DNA from: Olavius sp. associated proteobacterium Delta 1
Lineage (GTDB): Bacteria > Desulfobacterota > Desulfobacteria > Desulfobacterales > JAFDCJ01
Direction of reading: 5' to 3'
Length of the DNA stretch: 46,443 nucleotides
NCBI GenBank assembly: GCA_902749685.1
Contig: CACVKW010000939.1
Coordinates: forward strand, 1 to 46,443
The notes under the pieces were generated by a model. It was given only the letters and a program-made list of their open reading frames with translations. It made no database searches and was not told the DNA's origin. A program made the position numbers and the translations under genes. Of the stretch, positions 22,462 to 31,453 are shown piece by piece (within the stretch, counting starts at the first letter, position 1; each line of letters begins with the position of its first letter).

Positions 22462-24186
22462 TCAATCGGAATTAGTAACCTTGCGAATCGTTGTCAGAAG
22501 CGTGTTCGCCTCATACGGTTTGCCGATGAAGCCTTTTGCACCGGCTTTTATGAGATCGGCCCTATGTTCGCTCTCAGAATATCCACTGGCGACGATTACC
22601 TTTACCTCAGGGTTTATCCTGATCAGCGCTTCCAAACATTTTTTACCGCTCATCCCCGGCATGACCAAATCCAAAAGGACCAGATCGATCTGTTCCTGCT
22701 GCCTGCGGTAACGCTCAACGGCAATGTTGCCGTCGGCAGCGGTCAGCACCGTGTAGCCGAATCGCGTCAGGGTGGCCTGCCCGACGTCTCGAATAATCTC
22801 CTCGTCATCCACCAGCAAAATCGTTTCGCGGCCACCCAAGGGCAGGTGTTCTTTTGTGGCTGTGCCGGACTGTGCTTCCTGGTCCAATGCCGGTAAACAG
22901 ATTCTGAAGCTGGTGCCCACCCCGAGCTCGCTGTCGCATTCAATGTGGCCGCCATGGCTTTTGACGATGCCGTAAACCATGGACAACCCCAGGCCGGTTC
23001 CCTCCGCAAGCCCTTTGGTCGTATAAAAAGGATCAAATATGTAGTCCAGGATCTCCTTATCCATACCGCAGCCCGAATCTGAAATCGTCAGCAGGACATA
23101 CCGGCCCGGCTTTGTTTCCGGTTGAATTCGACAATACGCCTCATCCAACTGTGTGTTGGCGGTCTGAATGGTCAGCTCTCCTCCTTCCGGCATGGCGTCT
23201 TTGGCATTAACTGCCAGGTTTATTAAAATTTGCTCTATCTGGGCGGAGTCTGCCTTGACAACCAGGCCTCCCGGTGCCAGGTGCAGTTTAATCGCGATCA
23301 TTCCCGGTAAAGTTCGCACCAGGAGGGATTTCGTCTTTTCCACTAGGACGTTCAAGTCGATGGGAATCAGTTTACTTTCGATCTTGCGGCTGAAGGTCAG
23401 CAGTTGGCGGGTTAATTCCGTACCCCGTTTGGCCGCATGGTTAATCTGCTTGAGTTCATTGTAACCGGGATCGTTTTTCTGCTTGTCAAAAAGCAGTATC
23501 TCTGCAAACCCCAGGACAGCCTGTAGCAGGTTGTTAAAGTCATGGGCAATGCCGCCGGCCAGTGTTCCAACCGCCTCCATCTTCTGGGCATGCTGCAGTT
23601 GGGCCTGAAGCTTTGATTTCTCTTCCTCCGCCTGCCGGCGCCGGGTGATATCAATGATGGTCACTCTGATGCAGTCACCGTCTGTCCCCGTCTCTTTGAC
23701 CGCGATCCCCTCCAGTTGGACATGAAAAATGCTGCCGTCCTTTTTTTTGAGACTCAGTTCACAGGTTTGGCGGTTCCGGGTTGCGAATAGTTTTTTCCGG
23801 TAAAGATAAAAATTGTCCTGGGCATCTTTGGTAACGAAACGGGAAAATGGTTGGCCGATCAACCGTCCTCTTTCAATACCCAGCATTTTAGCGCCGGTCA
23901 AATTGACCTGCTGAATGAGTCCCGTCTCCCCGACAGTAAGATAGCCGATCGGGGCGAAATCGTAAAGATCGGCATACCGGTCCCGGGCATCTGAGAGTTG
24001 CAGTTGAGCCCGGCGCAGCTCTTCGTTTTGCATCTCCAGTTCCACCTGGTGGATTCGCAGCTCCTCAACCAGCTTTTGGATTTCTGACGATGGGCTGCTT
24101 TGAATGGCGGTGGAGTTCTTGATGAGAAAATCTTCTGCCCGTTGGCGCAGTTCGGTTTTGAATAAGTGATCTGGGTCTCTTTTCAT
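22462..24186 (-). CDS. Hybrid PAS/histidine kinase/receiver protein, soluble
   Basis: A 574-residue protein without membrane segments. The N-terminal helical region ends in a coiled coil (EIQKLVEELRIHQVELEMQN). A PAS domain follows (DLYDFAPIGYLTVGETGLIQ), then a second helix and the HisKA H box (GTLAGGIAHDFNNLLQAVLG). The HATPase has LINLAVNAKDAM, DSGCGMD and GTGLGLSMVYGIV. A C-terminal receiver has the Asp in DLVLLDLVMPGMSG and Lys in GFIGKPYE. It is a hybrid kinase with its own output receiver and no DNA-binding domain. The start is put at the ATG at 24186; the longer frame to 24279 would overlap the upstream gene. It lies 43 bp after the CheB-CheR-PAS gene on the same strand, so the two probably form one operon. 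Confidence 0.88.
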   Translation of the reverse strand: MKRDPDHLFKTELRQRAEDFLIKNSTAIQSSPSSEIQKLVEELRIHQVELEMQNEELRRAQLQLSDARDRYADLYDFAPIGYLTVGETGLIQQVNLTGAKMLGIERGRLIGQPFSRFVTKDAQDNFYLYRKKLFATRNRQTCELSLKKKDGSIFHVQLEGIAVKETGTDGDCIRVTIIDITRRRQAEEEKSKLQAQLQHAQKMEAVGTLAGGIAHDFNNLLQAVLGFAEILLFDKQKNDPGYNELKQINHAAKRGTELTRQLLTFSRKIESKLIPIDLNVLVEKTKSLLVRTLPGMIAIKLHLAPGGLVVKADSAQIEQILINLAVNAKDAMPEGGELTIQTANTQLDEAYCRIQPETKPGRYVLLTISDSGCGMDKEILDYIFDPFYTTKGLAEGTGLGLSMVYGIVKSHGGHIECDSELGVGTSFRICLPALDQEAQSGTATKEHLPLGGRETILLVDDEEIIRDVGQATLTRFGYTVLTAADGNIAVERYRRQQEQIDLVLLDLVMPGMSGKKCLEALIRINPEVKVIVASGYSESEHRADLIKAGAKGFIGKPYEANTLLTTIRKVTNSD

Positions 24187-24229
24187 GAAGTGTCCATCTG
24201 TTCGCAGATTCAGGATGTGAAGATCGACG

Positions 24230-27175
24230 TCACGTTTTTGCAAGCCAGGCAAGATCCCGTTCCGTCGTTGCGATCTCAACCGGTTTGTCTTGATCGTCGA
24301 CCAGTTTGGTAGCCGTCAGCCAGACTTCCAATATCCTGCCATCTTTTGTTTTTCGTTTGGTCTTATACGGTTGGACTTCTTTTCCCGCTGTTATCCGCGC
24401 AATGATTTTTAAGGCCGCTTCATAATCTTTCTGCGGGATGATCTCAGAGATATGCATATCGAGCGCCTCAGCCTCACTATAGCCATACATTTTTTCTGCT
24501 CCCCGGTTCCAGGCTTTGATGTTGCCGTCCAGATCCTGGATCGTCACCGCATCGTTTGAGTCTCTAACTACGGCAACCAGCCGGCGCTCAATTTCCAATC
24601 TTTTAGCTTGCGAGACGTCTACAAATGTGATGACAACACCGTCAATGACGTTTTCACTTGTGCGGTACGGCGCAGTTCGGATCGAATAAAAGCGGCCGTC
24701 TTTGCTCTGCACCTCCTTTTCCCTGAAGGCCAGGTCGTTTATCACGGCCCGGGCATCCTCGGCCAGGTGCACATTTAGCAGCCGGGTGGCAATATCTTCA
24801 ATGGGCCGACCGATATCCGTGTGGATGAGATTGATGACCCGGGTTGCGTGAGATGTGTAGCGCTTAATGCAGAGATCCATGTCCAGGAAGATCGTGGGGA
24901 TATCGATGCTGTCCAGCAGATTCTTCATGTCATTGTTGGCGGTCGTCAATTCTTCGATTTTGCTCTGCAGTTCGCTGTTGACCGTCACAAGTTCCTCATT
25001 GAGGGATTGCTGCTCTTCCTTGGTGGTTTCCAGCTCCTCATTGGTACTTTGCAATTCCTCATTGGTGGATTGCAGTTCCTCGTTGGTCGATTTGAGTTCC
25101 TCATTGGTGGTTTCAAGTTCTTCGATCGTAATTTGAAGATTTTCCTTATTGTAATGCAGTTCCTTCTCAAGCGCTTCGACTCTTTGGTCTGTTTTATTGC
25201 CGCGTGCCCGCCCTTTTCTACCAGGCGTTTTTGGTCTGGCAGGTGAAATTGCCTCGAACACGACGATCATCAACCCGGACGCGGTTGCCGGAGTTCCCAA
25301 AGGCCTGACGGTTAGATTCAGCGTCTGAGTCTCCCCGTTGCTGCGGACCTGAAGGCCTCTGCTTGTTACCGTCGATTTCTCGGAACCGGCTTGACGAATC
25401 GCAGAGAGCAACTCCAGTTTCAGGTCCTCCCGGGCCATGTCGTAAATATTCCATTTCGCTTCGCCGGGTGCCGGTTCCAGGTAGCGTCCGGTGCGGCCAT
25501 GGACATAAAGGATCTCGCCTTTGCTGTCGATAATCACCCCCGGGGGGGCATAGCTTTCCAGCAGGGCTTTTTCAGCCAGTTGCCGGATATTGATTTTCAA
25601 GGGTTTTATTTCAGCGTCATTTTTATTTCTGACAGCCGCCGGCGCCACCGGGAACTCGACCACTGGATGGGAATTCGACGGAGATTGCAGCCGTCTGAAA
25701 ATCTTCCACTTTTTGTCAACCGGGGCGAAAAGATCGGTGCATCCGCCAATTGTCTCCGAAGAGCCTAAAAAAAGGATTCCGTCGGATTTTAGACTGTAGT
25801 GGAATAGGGGCAATAGCTTATTTTGGGCCTTCTGATCCAGATAGATCAGCAGGTTGCGGCAACAGATCAGATCCAGCTTGGTGAACGGCGGGTCTTTGAG
25901 GATGTCCTGCGGTGCAAAAACCAGCATTTCCCGGATGTCCTTTCGGACACGGTAGACATTGTCCCGCAGCGTAAAAAATCGCTTCAGTCGATCGGCACTC
26001 ACATCCGCTGCAATGCTTTCCGGATAACCTCCCGCCCGGGCGGTATCGATGGCGTTGCTGTCGATATCGGTGGCAAAAATCTGGATGCCGACATGCTGTT
26101 TGAGTCTTTCGGTGCATTCGCGCAGGATAATCGCGATGGAATAGGCCTCTTCGCCGCTGGAACAGCCGGGAATCCAAGCGCGGATAACATAATCTTTGGG
26201 TTTGCCTTGCAGGATTTGCAGGAATGACTTTTTTTTCAAGACCTCAAAAGCATCCAGATCCCTGAAAAAATTGGTGACACCGATTAAAAGCTCCTTGAAC
26301 AGGATGTTGCCCTCGAGGCTGTTTTCCTGTAAATATCTGACATAATTAGATATTTTATCAATCTGGTGGACATTCATGCGCCTTTCGATGCGGCGACACA
26401 CCGTAGTTTGCTTGTAACCGGAAAAGTCGTGACCTGTGTGGGACCGGAGCAGAATAAATATTTTCTGCAACGCGTTAGGGGCTTTGCCCCCGGTGGGGAC
26501 CAGTTTCGGGGCCGGCTTCTGGCTGGCGTGTTTGGCATACGCCAGCAGTTGTTGCGGCATCTGCTCCGGAGGCAGAATATAGTCTACCAGGTCGGTATCA
26601 ACGGCGCTTCTGGGCATGCCGTCATATTTGGCGGTGGCCGGGTCCTGGACCATCGCCATCCCAAGTTCCTCCTTGATGGCGCGCAGGCCGAGGGTCCCGT
26701 CCGTGCCCATGCCGGATAAAATGACGCCGACGGCCTTGTCCCCCTGATCCTGGGCCAACGAGCGCAAAAAGTAATCAATCGGCAACCTGGGTCCGCGGCC
26801 CTGGGCGGGATCTAAAAGCTGAAGGGTTGCGTTGATGATGGCCAGATCGTTGTTGGGCGGCACAATGTGCACCGCGTTGGGATTAACCTCGATCCCATCT
26901 TTGACCTGGAGGACCTTCATTTTTGAGCATTTCTGAATCAACTCAGGCATCAGGCTGACATGGGTGCGGTCCAGGTGCGGTACTAAAATGAAGGCCATGC
27001 CGGGGTTGCTCGGCATATTTTTAAAAAATTTCTCAAATGCCTCCAATCCGCCGGCAGAAGCACCGATGCCCACAATATAAAATCCGGCATCTTTTGGGGA
27101 TTCGGCAGGCCGCTTCTTTTTATTTTTAGCCGGGAGTTTTTTTTCAGAGGTGGCCGTTTTTTTGCGGGTGGCCAT
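24230..27175 (-). CDS. CheB-CheR-PAS fusion protein
   Basis: A 981-residue multidomain signalling protein. After a Lys-rich N-terminal tail (residues 1-28), a CheB methylesterase domain carries Ser40 (GIGASAGG), His67 (VPHLDR) and Asp159 (GMGTDG). A CheR methyltransferase domain follows (RAWIPGCSSGEEAYSIA, IFATDIDSNAIDTAR, CCRNLLIYLD). Then come a PAS-like domain, a long coiled coil with repeated TNEELQS/TNEELKS heptads (about residues 690-760), and two PAS domains at the C terminus (ILDSIDIPTIFLD and VRDSNDAVTIQDLDGN). The architecture is known in many soil and sediment bacteria, often with a partner kinase as here. It probably signals through protein contact and reversible methylation, but the target is unknown. 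An AAAGGAGG ribosome site precedes the ATG at 27175. Confidence 0.92.
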   Translation of the reverse strand: MATRKKTATSEKKLPAKNKKKRPAESPKDAGFYIVGIGASAGGLEAFEKFFKNMPSNPGMAFILVPHLDRTHVSLMPELIQKCSKMKVLQVKDGIEVNPNAVHIVPPNNDLAIINATLQLLDPAQGRGPRLPIDYFLRSLAQDQGDKAVGVILSGMGTDGTLGLRAIKEELGMAMVQDPATAKYDGMPRSAVDTDLVDYILPPEQMPQQLLAYAKHASQKPAPKLVPTGGKAPNALQKIFILLRSHTGHDFSGYKQTTVCRRIERRMNVHQIDKISNYVRYLQENSLEGNILFKELLIGVTNFFRDLDAFEVLKKKSFLQILQGKPKDYVIRAWIPGCSSGEEAYSIAIILRECTERLKQHVGIQIFATDIDSNAIDTARAGGYPESIAADVSADRLKRFFTLRDNVYRVRKDIREMLVFAPQDILKDPPFTKLDLICCRNLLIYLDQKAQNKLLPLFHYSLKSDGILFLGSSETIGGCTDLFAPVDKKWKIFRRLQSPSNSHPVVEFPVAPAAVRNKNDAEIKPLKINIRQLAEKALLESYAPPGVIIDSKGEILYVHGRTGRYLEPAPGEAKWNIYDMAREDLKLELLSAIRQAGSEKSTVTSRGLQVRSNGETQTLNLTVRPLGTPATASGLMIVVFEAISPARPKTPGRKGRARGNKTDQRVEALEKELHYNKENLQITIEELETTNEELKSTNEELQSTNEELQSTNEELETTKEEQQSLNEELVTVNSELQSKIEELTTANNDMKNLLDSIDIPTIFLDMDLCIKRYTSHATRVINLIHTDIGRPIEDIATRLLNVHLAEDARAVINDLAFREKEVQSKDGRFYSIRTAPYRTSENVIDGVVITFVDVSQAKRLEIERRLVAVVRDSNDAVTIQDLDGNIKAWNRGAEKMYGYSEAEALDMHISEIIPQKDYEAALKIIARITAGKEVQPYKTKRKTKDGRILEVWLTATKLVDDQDKPVEIATTERDLAWLAKT

Positions 27176-27785
27176 GAGGGCCTCCTTTCAAATACCCATT
27201 GACATTTATGATTCAGGCTCTCAACAGGCCAGACTCCCTCTTGGGATTAGACATGACCGTACTGATGTATTGAGCCGTATGACTCCTCTGAATAGAGATT
27301 AGAAAATGTAGGAAATTGTTGTTAGGTAGAATTGTTCGAACATATATAACATATCGGCAAAACAAAAAAAACAAAATTAATTATCTGAAAAAATAAAAAG
27401 GTCGGTGCAATAATTTGCTGGTCTCCGGCCGCCGGCACCGACAAAACCCAGGACAGTTGATCCGCGGATATTGATATCCCAGCGGTAGACCGTCGTACCA
27501 TTTATTCCTTGACTCTATTCCCAATTGCCATTACTTACTTAACGAATATACCCGAACATCTAAACCCTTTCTAATTAGCAGCCCCTTTGGCAAGCGAATC
27601 GCAGGTGGCAGCTCGGCCCTAATGTTTGATTTTGCAATAGATTTATAATCACCTAAATGAATTTAACCGATCAACCCTAATCGAATAACAGATGAAAGGA
27701 GGAACCTTTTTCGGCAGGAATTGATTGAAAGTAAAGATATTTTCTATTTTCCAAATATGACCATGTCACTGAAAAGGAGGTCAAA
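27176..27785. other. Intergenic 610 bp with an 8-bp inverted repeat, no gene supported
   Basis: This is the divergent spacer between the CheB-CheR gene (minus) and the ABC importer (plus). GTCGGTGC (27401-27408) and GCACCGAC (27435-27442) are perfect inverted arms with a 26-base loop that contains CCGGCCGCCGG. Further on are a second GGAGG at about 27699-27705 and a strong AAGGAGG before the ATG at 27786. I cannot assign the inverted repeat to a known riboswitch. No conserved frame is seen. Confidence 0.4.
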
Positions 27786-29087
27786 ATGAGCAAGAGAATT
27801 TTTACCGCAACAATCTTCGCTGTCTTTTCAATGGGGCTTCTGCTCATGCCATTTTGTGCAGAGCAGGCGCAGGCGGCAGACAAAATCGGCTGGGTCGGTC
27901 CCGTCTACAAGGAGTTGTCCGCCAGTCTGACAAAGGGATTTAAGGCGTATTATAAAAAGACCTATGGCAAGGACGTGGACATCACGTTCGTGCGACCGGG
28001 CGGCTGGCCGGTATGCCTGGACAAAGTCAGAGCATGGGGCGGCAAACCGGATGCCGACATCTTCCTGGGTGCAGGTGCTCCGGCGCATGAAGTCTTAAAA
28101 CAGGAGGGCCTGATCGTTCCTTACCGGCCAAAGGGTTGGGATAAGGTTCCCGCCGAGTGGCACGGCATGAAGGTCAAAGATAAGGGTGATTTATGGACCT
28201 GTTTCGCGCCCTGGATCGTCACCAATCTGTATAACGAGAAGGTTTTGAAAAAGCTAAGGCTGCCGCCGCCCAAAACATGGAATGATTTGCTCAATCCCAT
28301 CTACCGGGGCAACGTCGTGCATACCCTGCCATACGCCTCCGGCACCATGCATGAAACCATTGAAATTCTGTTGCAGGCATTTGGAGAAAAGGAAGCCTGG
28401 CGATATCTCAGATTACTGGCAGCCCAGTTAGCCCGCTTTTCCACCGGCAGCACGGATACGACCCAACTCGTGGCCCGCGGCGAAGTTCCCATCGGGATCG
28501 CACAGCCGCAAATGAACGCCATGGCGGCGCGCAAAGACGGCTTTCCGGTGCGCGATTTGCTCCCGGAAAAAACGATCCTGGTTCCCGAGGCCGTGGCGTT
28601 GCTCAAAGGCGCGCCCAATGAAAAGGTCGGCAAGATCTTTCTGGACTGGCTATTCAGCATGGACGGACAAAAATACGTGCTGGAGGGCCGTTACTTTGCG
28701 GCCAATACGGACATTAGTTTCTCCGCCTGGCAAAAAGAAGGCGTTGAAATGGCCAAGCATGCTCAAAAAGCGTTGGGCGTTGATTCGTTCTGGGCCCTCA
28801 AAGTCGATTTCATCGAGTACGACCTGGATCTGGCAACCAAGAGATGGGACGAAGTCAACAAGAAATACGAGTACGAGATCTACCGCAAGTGGGGCGAGTT
28901 GAAAAGCAGTTTGTTCCTGATCGAGGAAGTCGAGGGAGAAATCGAGGCGGCCAAAGCCGAGCAGATGGATGTGACCAAGGCTGATGCGAAAATTAAAGAC
29001 GCCCGCAAGCTCTTTGAGATCGATGGCAAGTATGCCGCAGCCCGCCTGGCTGCCTCCAAGGCGCGCGCACTGCTGGTAGCACCGTAA
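27786..29087 (+). CDS. ABC transporter substrate-binding protein (iron/polyamine/phosphonate type) with helical C-terminal extension
   Basis: A 433-residue periplasmic binding protein. The signal peptide (IFTATIFAVFSMGLLLMPF, ending AQAA) is followed by an AfuA/FbpA-like (SBP_bac_6/8) fold: IGWVGPVYKELSASLTKGFK, KPDADIFLGAGAPAHEVLKQ, FAPWIVTNLYNEKVLKKL, WNDLLNPIYRGNVVHTLPYA, ARGEVPIGIAQPQ, VPEAVALLKGAPNEKVGKIF. The family normally ends at about residue 350-360. Here about 60 more residues form charged helices (EEVEGEIEAAKAEQMDVTKA and DAKIKDARKLFEIDGKYAAA). It is the first gene of an importer followed by a two-domain permease and an ATPase. The ligand cannot be read from sequence; Fe3+, 2-aminoethylphosphonate and polyamines are typical of the family. 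Confidence 0.88.
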   Translation: MSKRIFTATIFAVFSMGLLLMPFCAEQAQAADKIGWVGPVYKELSASLTKGFKAYYKKTYGKDVDITFVRPGGWPVCLDKVRAWGGKPDADIFLGAGAPAHEVLKQEGLIVPYRPKGWDKVPAEWHGMKVKDKGDLWTCFAPWIVTNLYNEKVLKKLRLPPPKTWNDLLNPIYRGNVVHTLPYASGTMHETIEILLQAFGEKEAWRYLRLLAAQLARFSTGSTDTTQLVARGEVPIGIAQPQMNAMAARKDGFPVRDLLPEKTILVPEAVALLKGAPNEKVGKIFLDWLFSMDGQKYVLEGRYFAANTDISFSAWQKEGVEMAKHAQKALGVDSFWALKVDFIEYDLDLATKRWDEVNKKYEYEIYRKWGELKSSLFLIEEVEGEIEAAKAEQMDVTKADAKIKDARKLFEIDGKYAAARLAASKARALLVAP

Positions 29088-29116
29088 CGGGGTTTTAAGC
29101 CAGCATATGTTTCCAG

Positions 29117-29158
29117 AATAGATGCACCGGCGAGCAACCGCTCGCCAGTGCATCTATT
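29117..29158. terminator. Long hairpin after the ABC binding-protein gene
   Basis: AATAGATGCAC-C-GGCGAGC, loop AACC, GCTCGCC-A-GTGCATCTATT form a nearly perfect 18-bp stem with one C-A mismatch. There is no T run, so it probably limits transcription into the permease genes or protects the 3' end of the binding-protein mRNA rather than acting as a classical terminator. Confidence 0.6.
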
Positions 29159-29208
29159 ATGAAATTATTTTGACTTCGAACCCGGAGGAGTTGGCTTATC
29201 GGTTATTG

Positions 29209-29349
29209 AAAATTCCAAAAAACAAATCACAAATATCAAACAAATTAAAATGACCTAAATTCGAAATTCTAAACATGTTTGGGTCATTGAGTATTGGAAT
29301 TTGAGATTTATTAGTAATTTGTAGTTTGTGATTTATTAGGTATTTTTCG
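29209..29349. repeat. Inverted word-repeat element inside the ABC operon
   Basis: The left arm (29209-29275) has AAATTCCAAAAAACAAATCA and continues with CAAATATCAAACAAATT words, AATGACC and AAACATG. The right arm (29277-29349) carries their complements (GGGTCATTGAG, TTGGAATTTGAG, AATTTGTAGTTTGTGATTTA). The centre is AAACATGTTT. The same word order and centre occur at 19438-19605. It lies between the binding-protein and permease genes. Confidence 0.65.
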
Positions 29350-29485
29350 GAGGATTTTTCTTACCAATACTCCAGTACTCCATAACTCCAACACTCCCTG
29401 ACTATTTTTTCGAGACAAAGACACGCATCTCTGACTGCGCCCAGGAAACATGGCTACGAAAATGTAGTAAACTAAAGGATCTGAT

Positions 29486-31162
29486 ATGTCGCGCGGCAGT
29501 ATCTCTCTGGCAGCACTGCTGTGGCTGGTGATTGCCTTCCTGGTGCTTTATCCGCTGTCAATTCTGGTGGTGGAAAGCTTCAAAATCGCCGAAACAGGCG
29601 GCTGGGGCATCGGTAATTACCTGGAATTTTTTCAGGACGCGTATTATCTTAAATGCTTTGGGAATACCCTGCTGCTGAGTACCCTGGTGCTCCTGACGAC
29701 CACCGTCTTCGGGGTACCTTTGGCGTACATTTTGGCGCGATACCGGCATTGGGGCAAGACTGTTTTCACCGCCCTGATCCTGTTGCCGATTGTTCTGCCC
29801 GCTTTCGCCGGCGTATTTGCCTTTATCATCTTTTTCGGCAAATGGGGTACCGTGAATCTGCTCCTGATGGAAATCGGGCTGATTGAGGAGCCCCTAAATT
29901 TAATCTACGGATATCACGGGCTGGTGTTCATTCAATCCCTGCACATGCTGCCGTTTATCGTCCTGGGCCTTTCGGCCGGTTTTACCAACATCGACCCCTC
30001 CTTTGAAGAAGCCGCCGAAGTCGAGGGGGCCAGCGGCTTTCGGAGATTTTTCACTGTCACCCTGCCGCTTTGCACACCCAGTTATCTGGCGGGCGCCGTG
30101 CTCGTATTCCTGTGGCCCTTTACCGACTGGCTGACGCCGCTGATTTTGGGGCAGGTGGATTTTCTGCCATCGGTTTCGTATATCAACATCTCCTATCACT
30201 TTACCGATATGCACCGCAAACACATGGGCATCGTGGCGGTGGTCGTCTCTTCCATCGTTTGCATTACCCTCTTTTTGCTGGCCCGGTGGTGGGTCGAGCG
30301 CAAAAAGTATACCGGCCTCTCAAAGGGAACCACGTCTGAAGGCCGGGTGATTGAGCCAAGCGTGTGGGTGAAATCGGGTGCGTATGCGTACATGGTGTTT
30401 ATCGCCATTCTCGTCCTGCTGATTCCGATCGTGCTGGGATTAGCCGCTTTTTCCAGGAGATGGTCCTTTGAGGTATTTCCAACCTATTGGACGCTGGAAA
30501 ATTTCAGGCTAATCCTGCTGGAAAGCCCGGGTCTGATAAAAAACTCTTTCCTTTTCAGCGGAATCGCCCTGGTTTTAGGAATTGCCTTCGGGCTTCCGGT
30601 GGCCTATCTTATCGTCCGCACCCGGACCCCGGGCAAAGATGCGCTCGACTTTGTGATCACCCTGATGCTGGCGTTCCCGGGAATCGCGATCGGTGTCAGT
30701 TATCTGCTGGCATTTTGGAAAGGCATACCCCTAGCCCATTATTGGATCATCATGCCCCTGGCCCTGTTTGCAAGGCGGCTGCCGTATTTTTTACGCATGG
30801 CGCATTCCTCCTATTTGCAGTTGGATCCTTCCCTTGAGGAAGCCTCCGAGGTAGCGGGTGCCGGTAAACTCAGAACTTTTTTTCTTATATCATTGCCGTT
30901 GTTGCTCAAAGGGGTGCTGGTCGGGGTGGTGATGTTCTTCATTATGGCGTTCCAGGAGATCTCCACCGCGGTATTTCTCTATAAAGGCGGCTGGGAGACC
31001 CTGCCCATCGGAATCTATTTGAACTGGCACCGCGGCATGGAATTCGGAATTGCCGCCGCCATGGCGTTTTTGATGATTGTGATCACCTTCATTTTGCTGC
31101 TGATCATATCAAGAATCGGGGGGGGCGTCCTCAAAGCCGCCTGGGGGGCCGGGGAAAAGTGA
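29486..31162 (+). CDS. ABC importer permease, fused two-domain (FbpB-like)
   Basis: A 558-residue inner-membrane protein made of two homologous permease halves of about six membrane helices each. Each half has an EAA loop that docks to the ATPase: EEAAEVEGASGFRRFF (about residue 175) and EEASEVAGAGKLRTFF (about residue 450). Such fused permeases are typical of FbpB/ThiP-type importers for iron, thiamine or phosphonates. The N terminus (MSRGSISLAALLWLVIAFLV) lacks a long cytoplasmic tail. A weak AAAGGATC ribosome site precedes the ATG. The binding-protein gene is upstream and the ATPase gene downstream; repeat-filled gaps of 290-400 bp separate the three genes. Confidence 0.9.
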   Translation: MSRGSISLAALLWLVIAFLVLYPLSILVVESFKIAETGGWGIGNYLEFFQDAYYLKCFGNTLLLSTLVLLTTTVFGVPLAYILARYRHWGKTVFTALILLPIVLPAFAGVFAFIIFFGKWGTVNLLLMEIGLIEEPLNLIYGYHGLVFIQSLHMLPFIVLGLSAGFTNIDPSFEEAAEVEGASGFRRFFTVTLPLCTPSYLAGAVLVFLWPFTDWLTPLILGQVDFLPSVSYINISYHFTDMHRKHMGIVAVVVSSIVCITLFLLARWWVERKKYTGLSKGTTSEGRVIEPSVWVKSGAYAYMVFIAILVLLIPIVLGLAAFSRRWSFEVFPTYWTLENFRLILLESPGLIKNSFLFSGIALVLGIAFGLPVAYLIVRTRTPGKDALDFVITLMLAFPGIAIGVSYLLAFWKGIPLAHYWIIMPLALFARRLPYFLRMAHSSYLQLDPSLEEASEVAGAGKLRTFFLISLPLLLKGVLVGVVMFFIMAFQEISTAVFLYKGGWETLPIGIYLNWHRGMEFGIAAAMAFLMIVITFILLLIISRIGGGVLKAAWGAGEK

Positions 31163-31163
31163 A

Positions 31164-31438
31164 GGTTTCAGGTGTCAGGGTAGAGGGTTCAGAGGTTCGG
31201 TGTTGATTTAAAAGCGAATAACGAATAATGAATGTCGAAGTAAGGTATTCTGTCTAATTTAAAAAAGAGTGAGCACGCCTTCGTCGCTGAAATAGCTATG
31301 CAGGCCAAGAGCGATTCCATCCTTCGAAATTCTGCGGTTCTGCGGGTCGCTGCTTTGCCTTGAGGAATCGCATACGAGGGTTTAGGGCTATTTCTTCCAT
31401 TAACCTATGAACTTCTGAATGGGGAACCTTGAACCTAC
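31164..31438. repeat. Paired word repeats flanking the permease-ATPase gap
   Basis: GTTTCAGGTGTCAGGGTAGA, continuing with GGGTTCAGAGGTTCGG (31166-31201), is matched in reverse complement by words at 31402-31438 (CCTATGAACTTCTGAATGGG and GAACCTTGAACCTAC). They lie 200 bp apart at the two ends of the intergenic space. Nothing coding is seen between. Confidence 0.45.
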
Positions 31439-31453
31439 AAGGAGAAAAATTTA

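Noticed and set aside
24821..25246. Plus-strand hydrophobic ORFs opposite the CheB-CheR coiled coil
   Set aside because: They are antisense shadows created by the repeated Glu/Asn/Gln codons of the TNEELQS repeats.
27587..27603. Sigma-54-like TTGGCAAGCGAATCGCA upstream of the ABC importer
   Set aside because: GG-GC spacing is right, but the -12 half is TCGCA rather than TTGCA, and it lies about 180 bp from the gene with no activator gene nearby.
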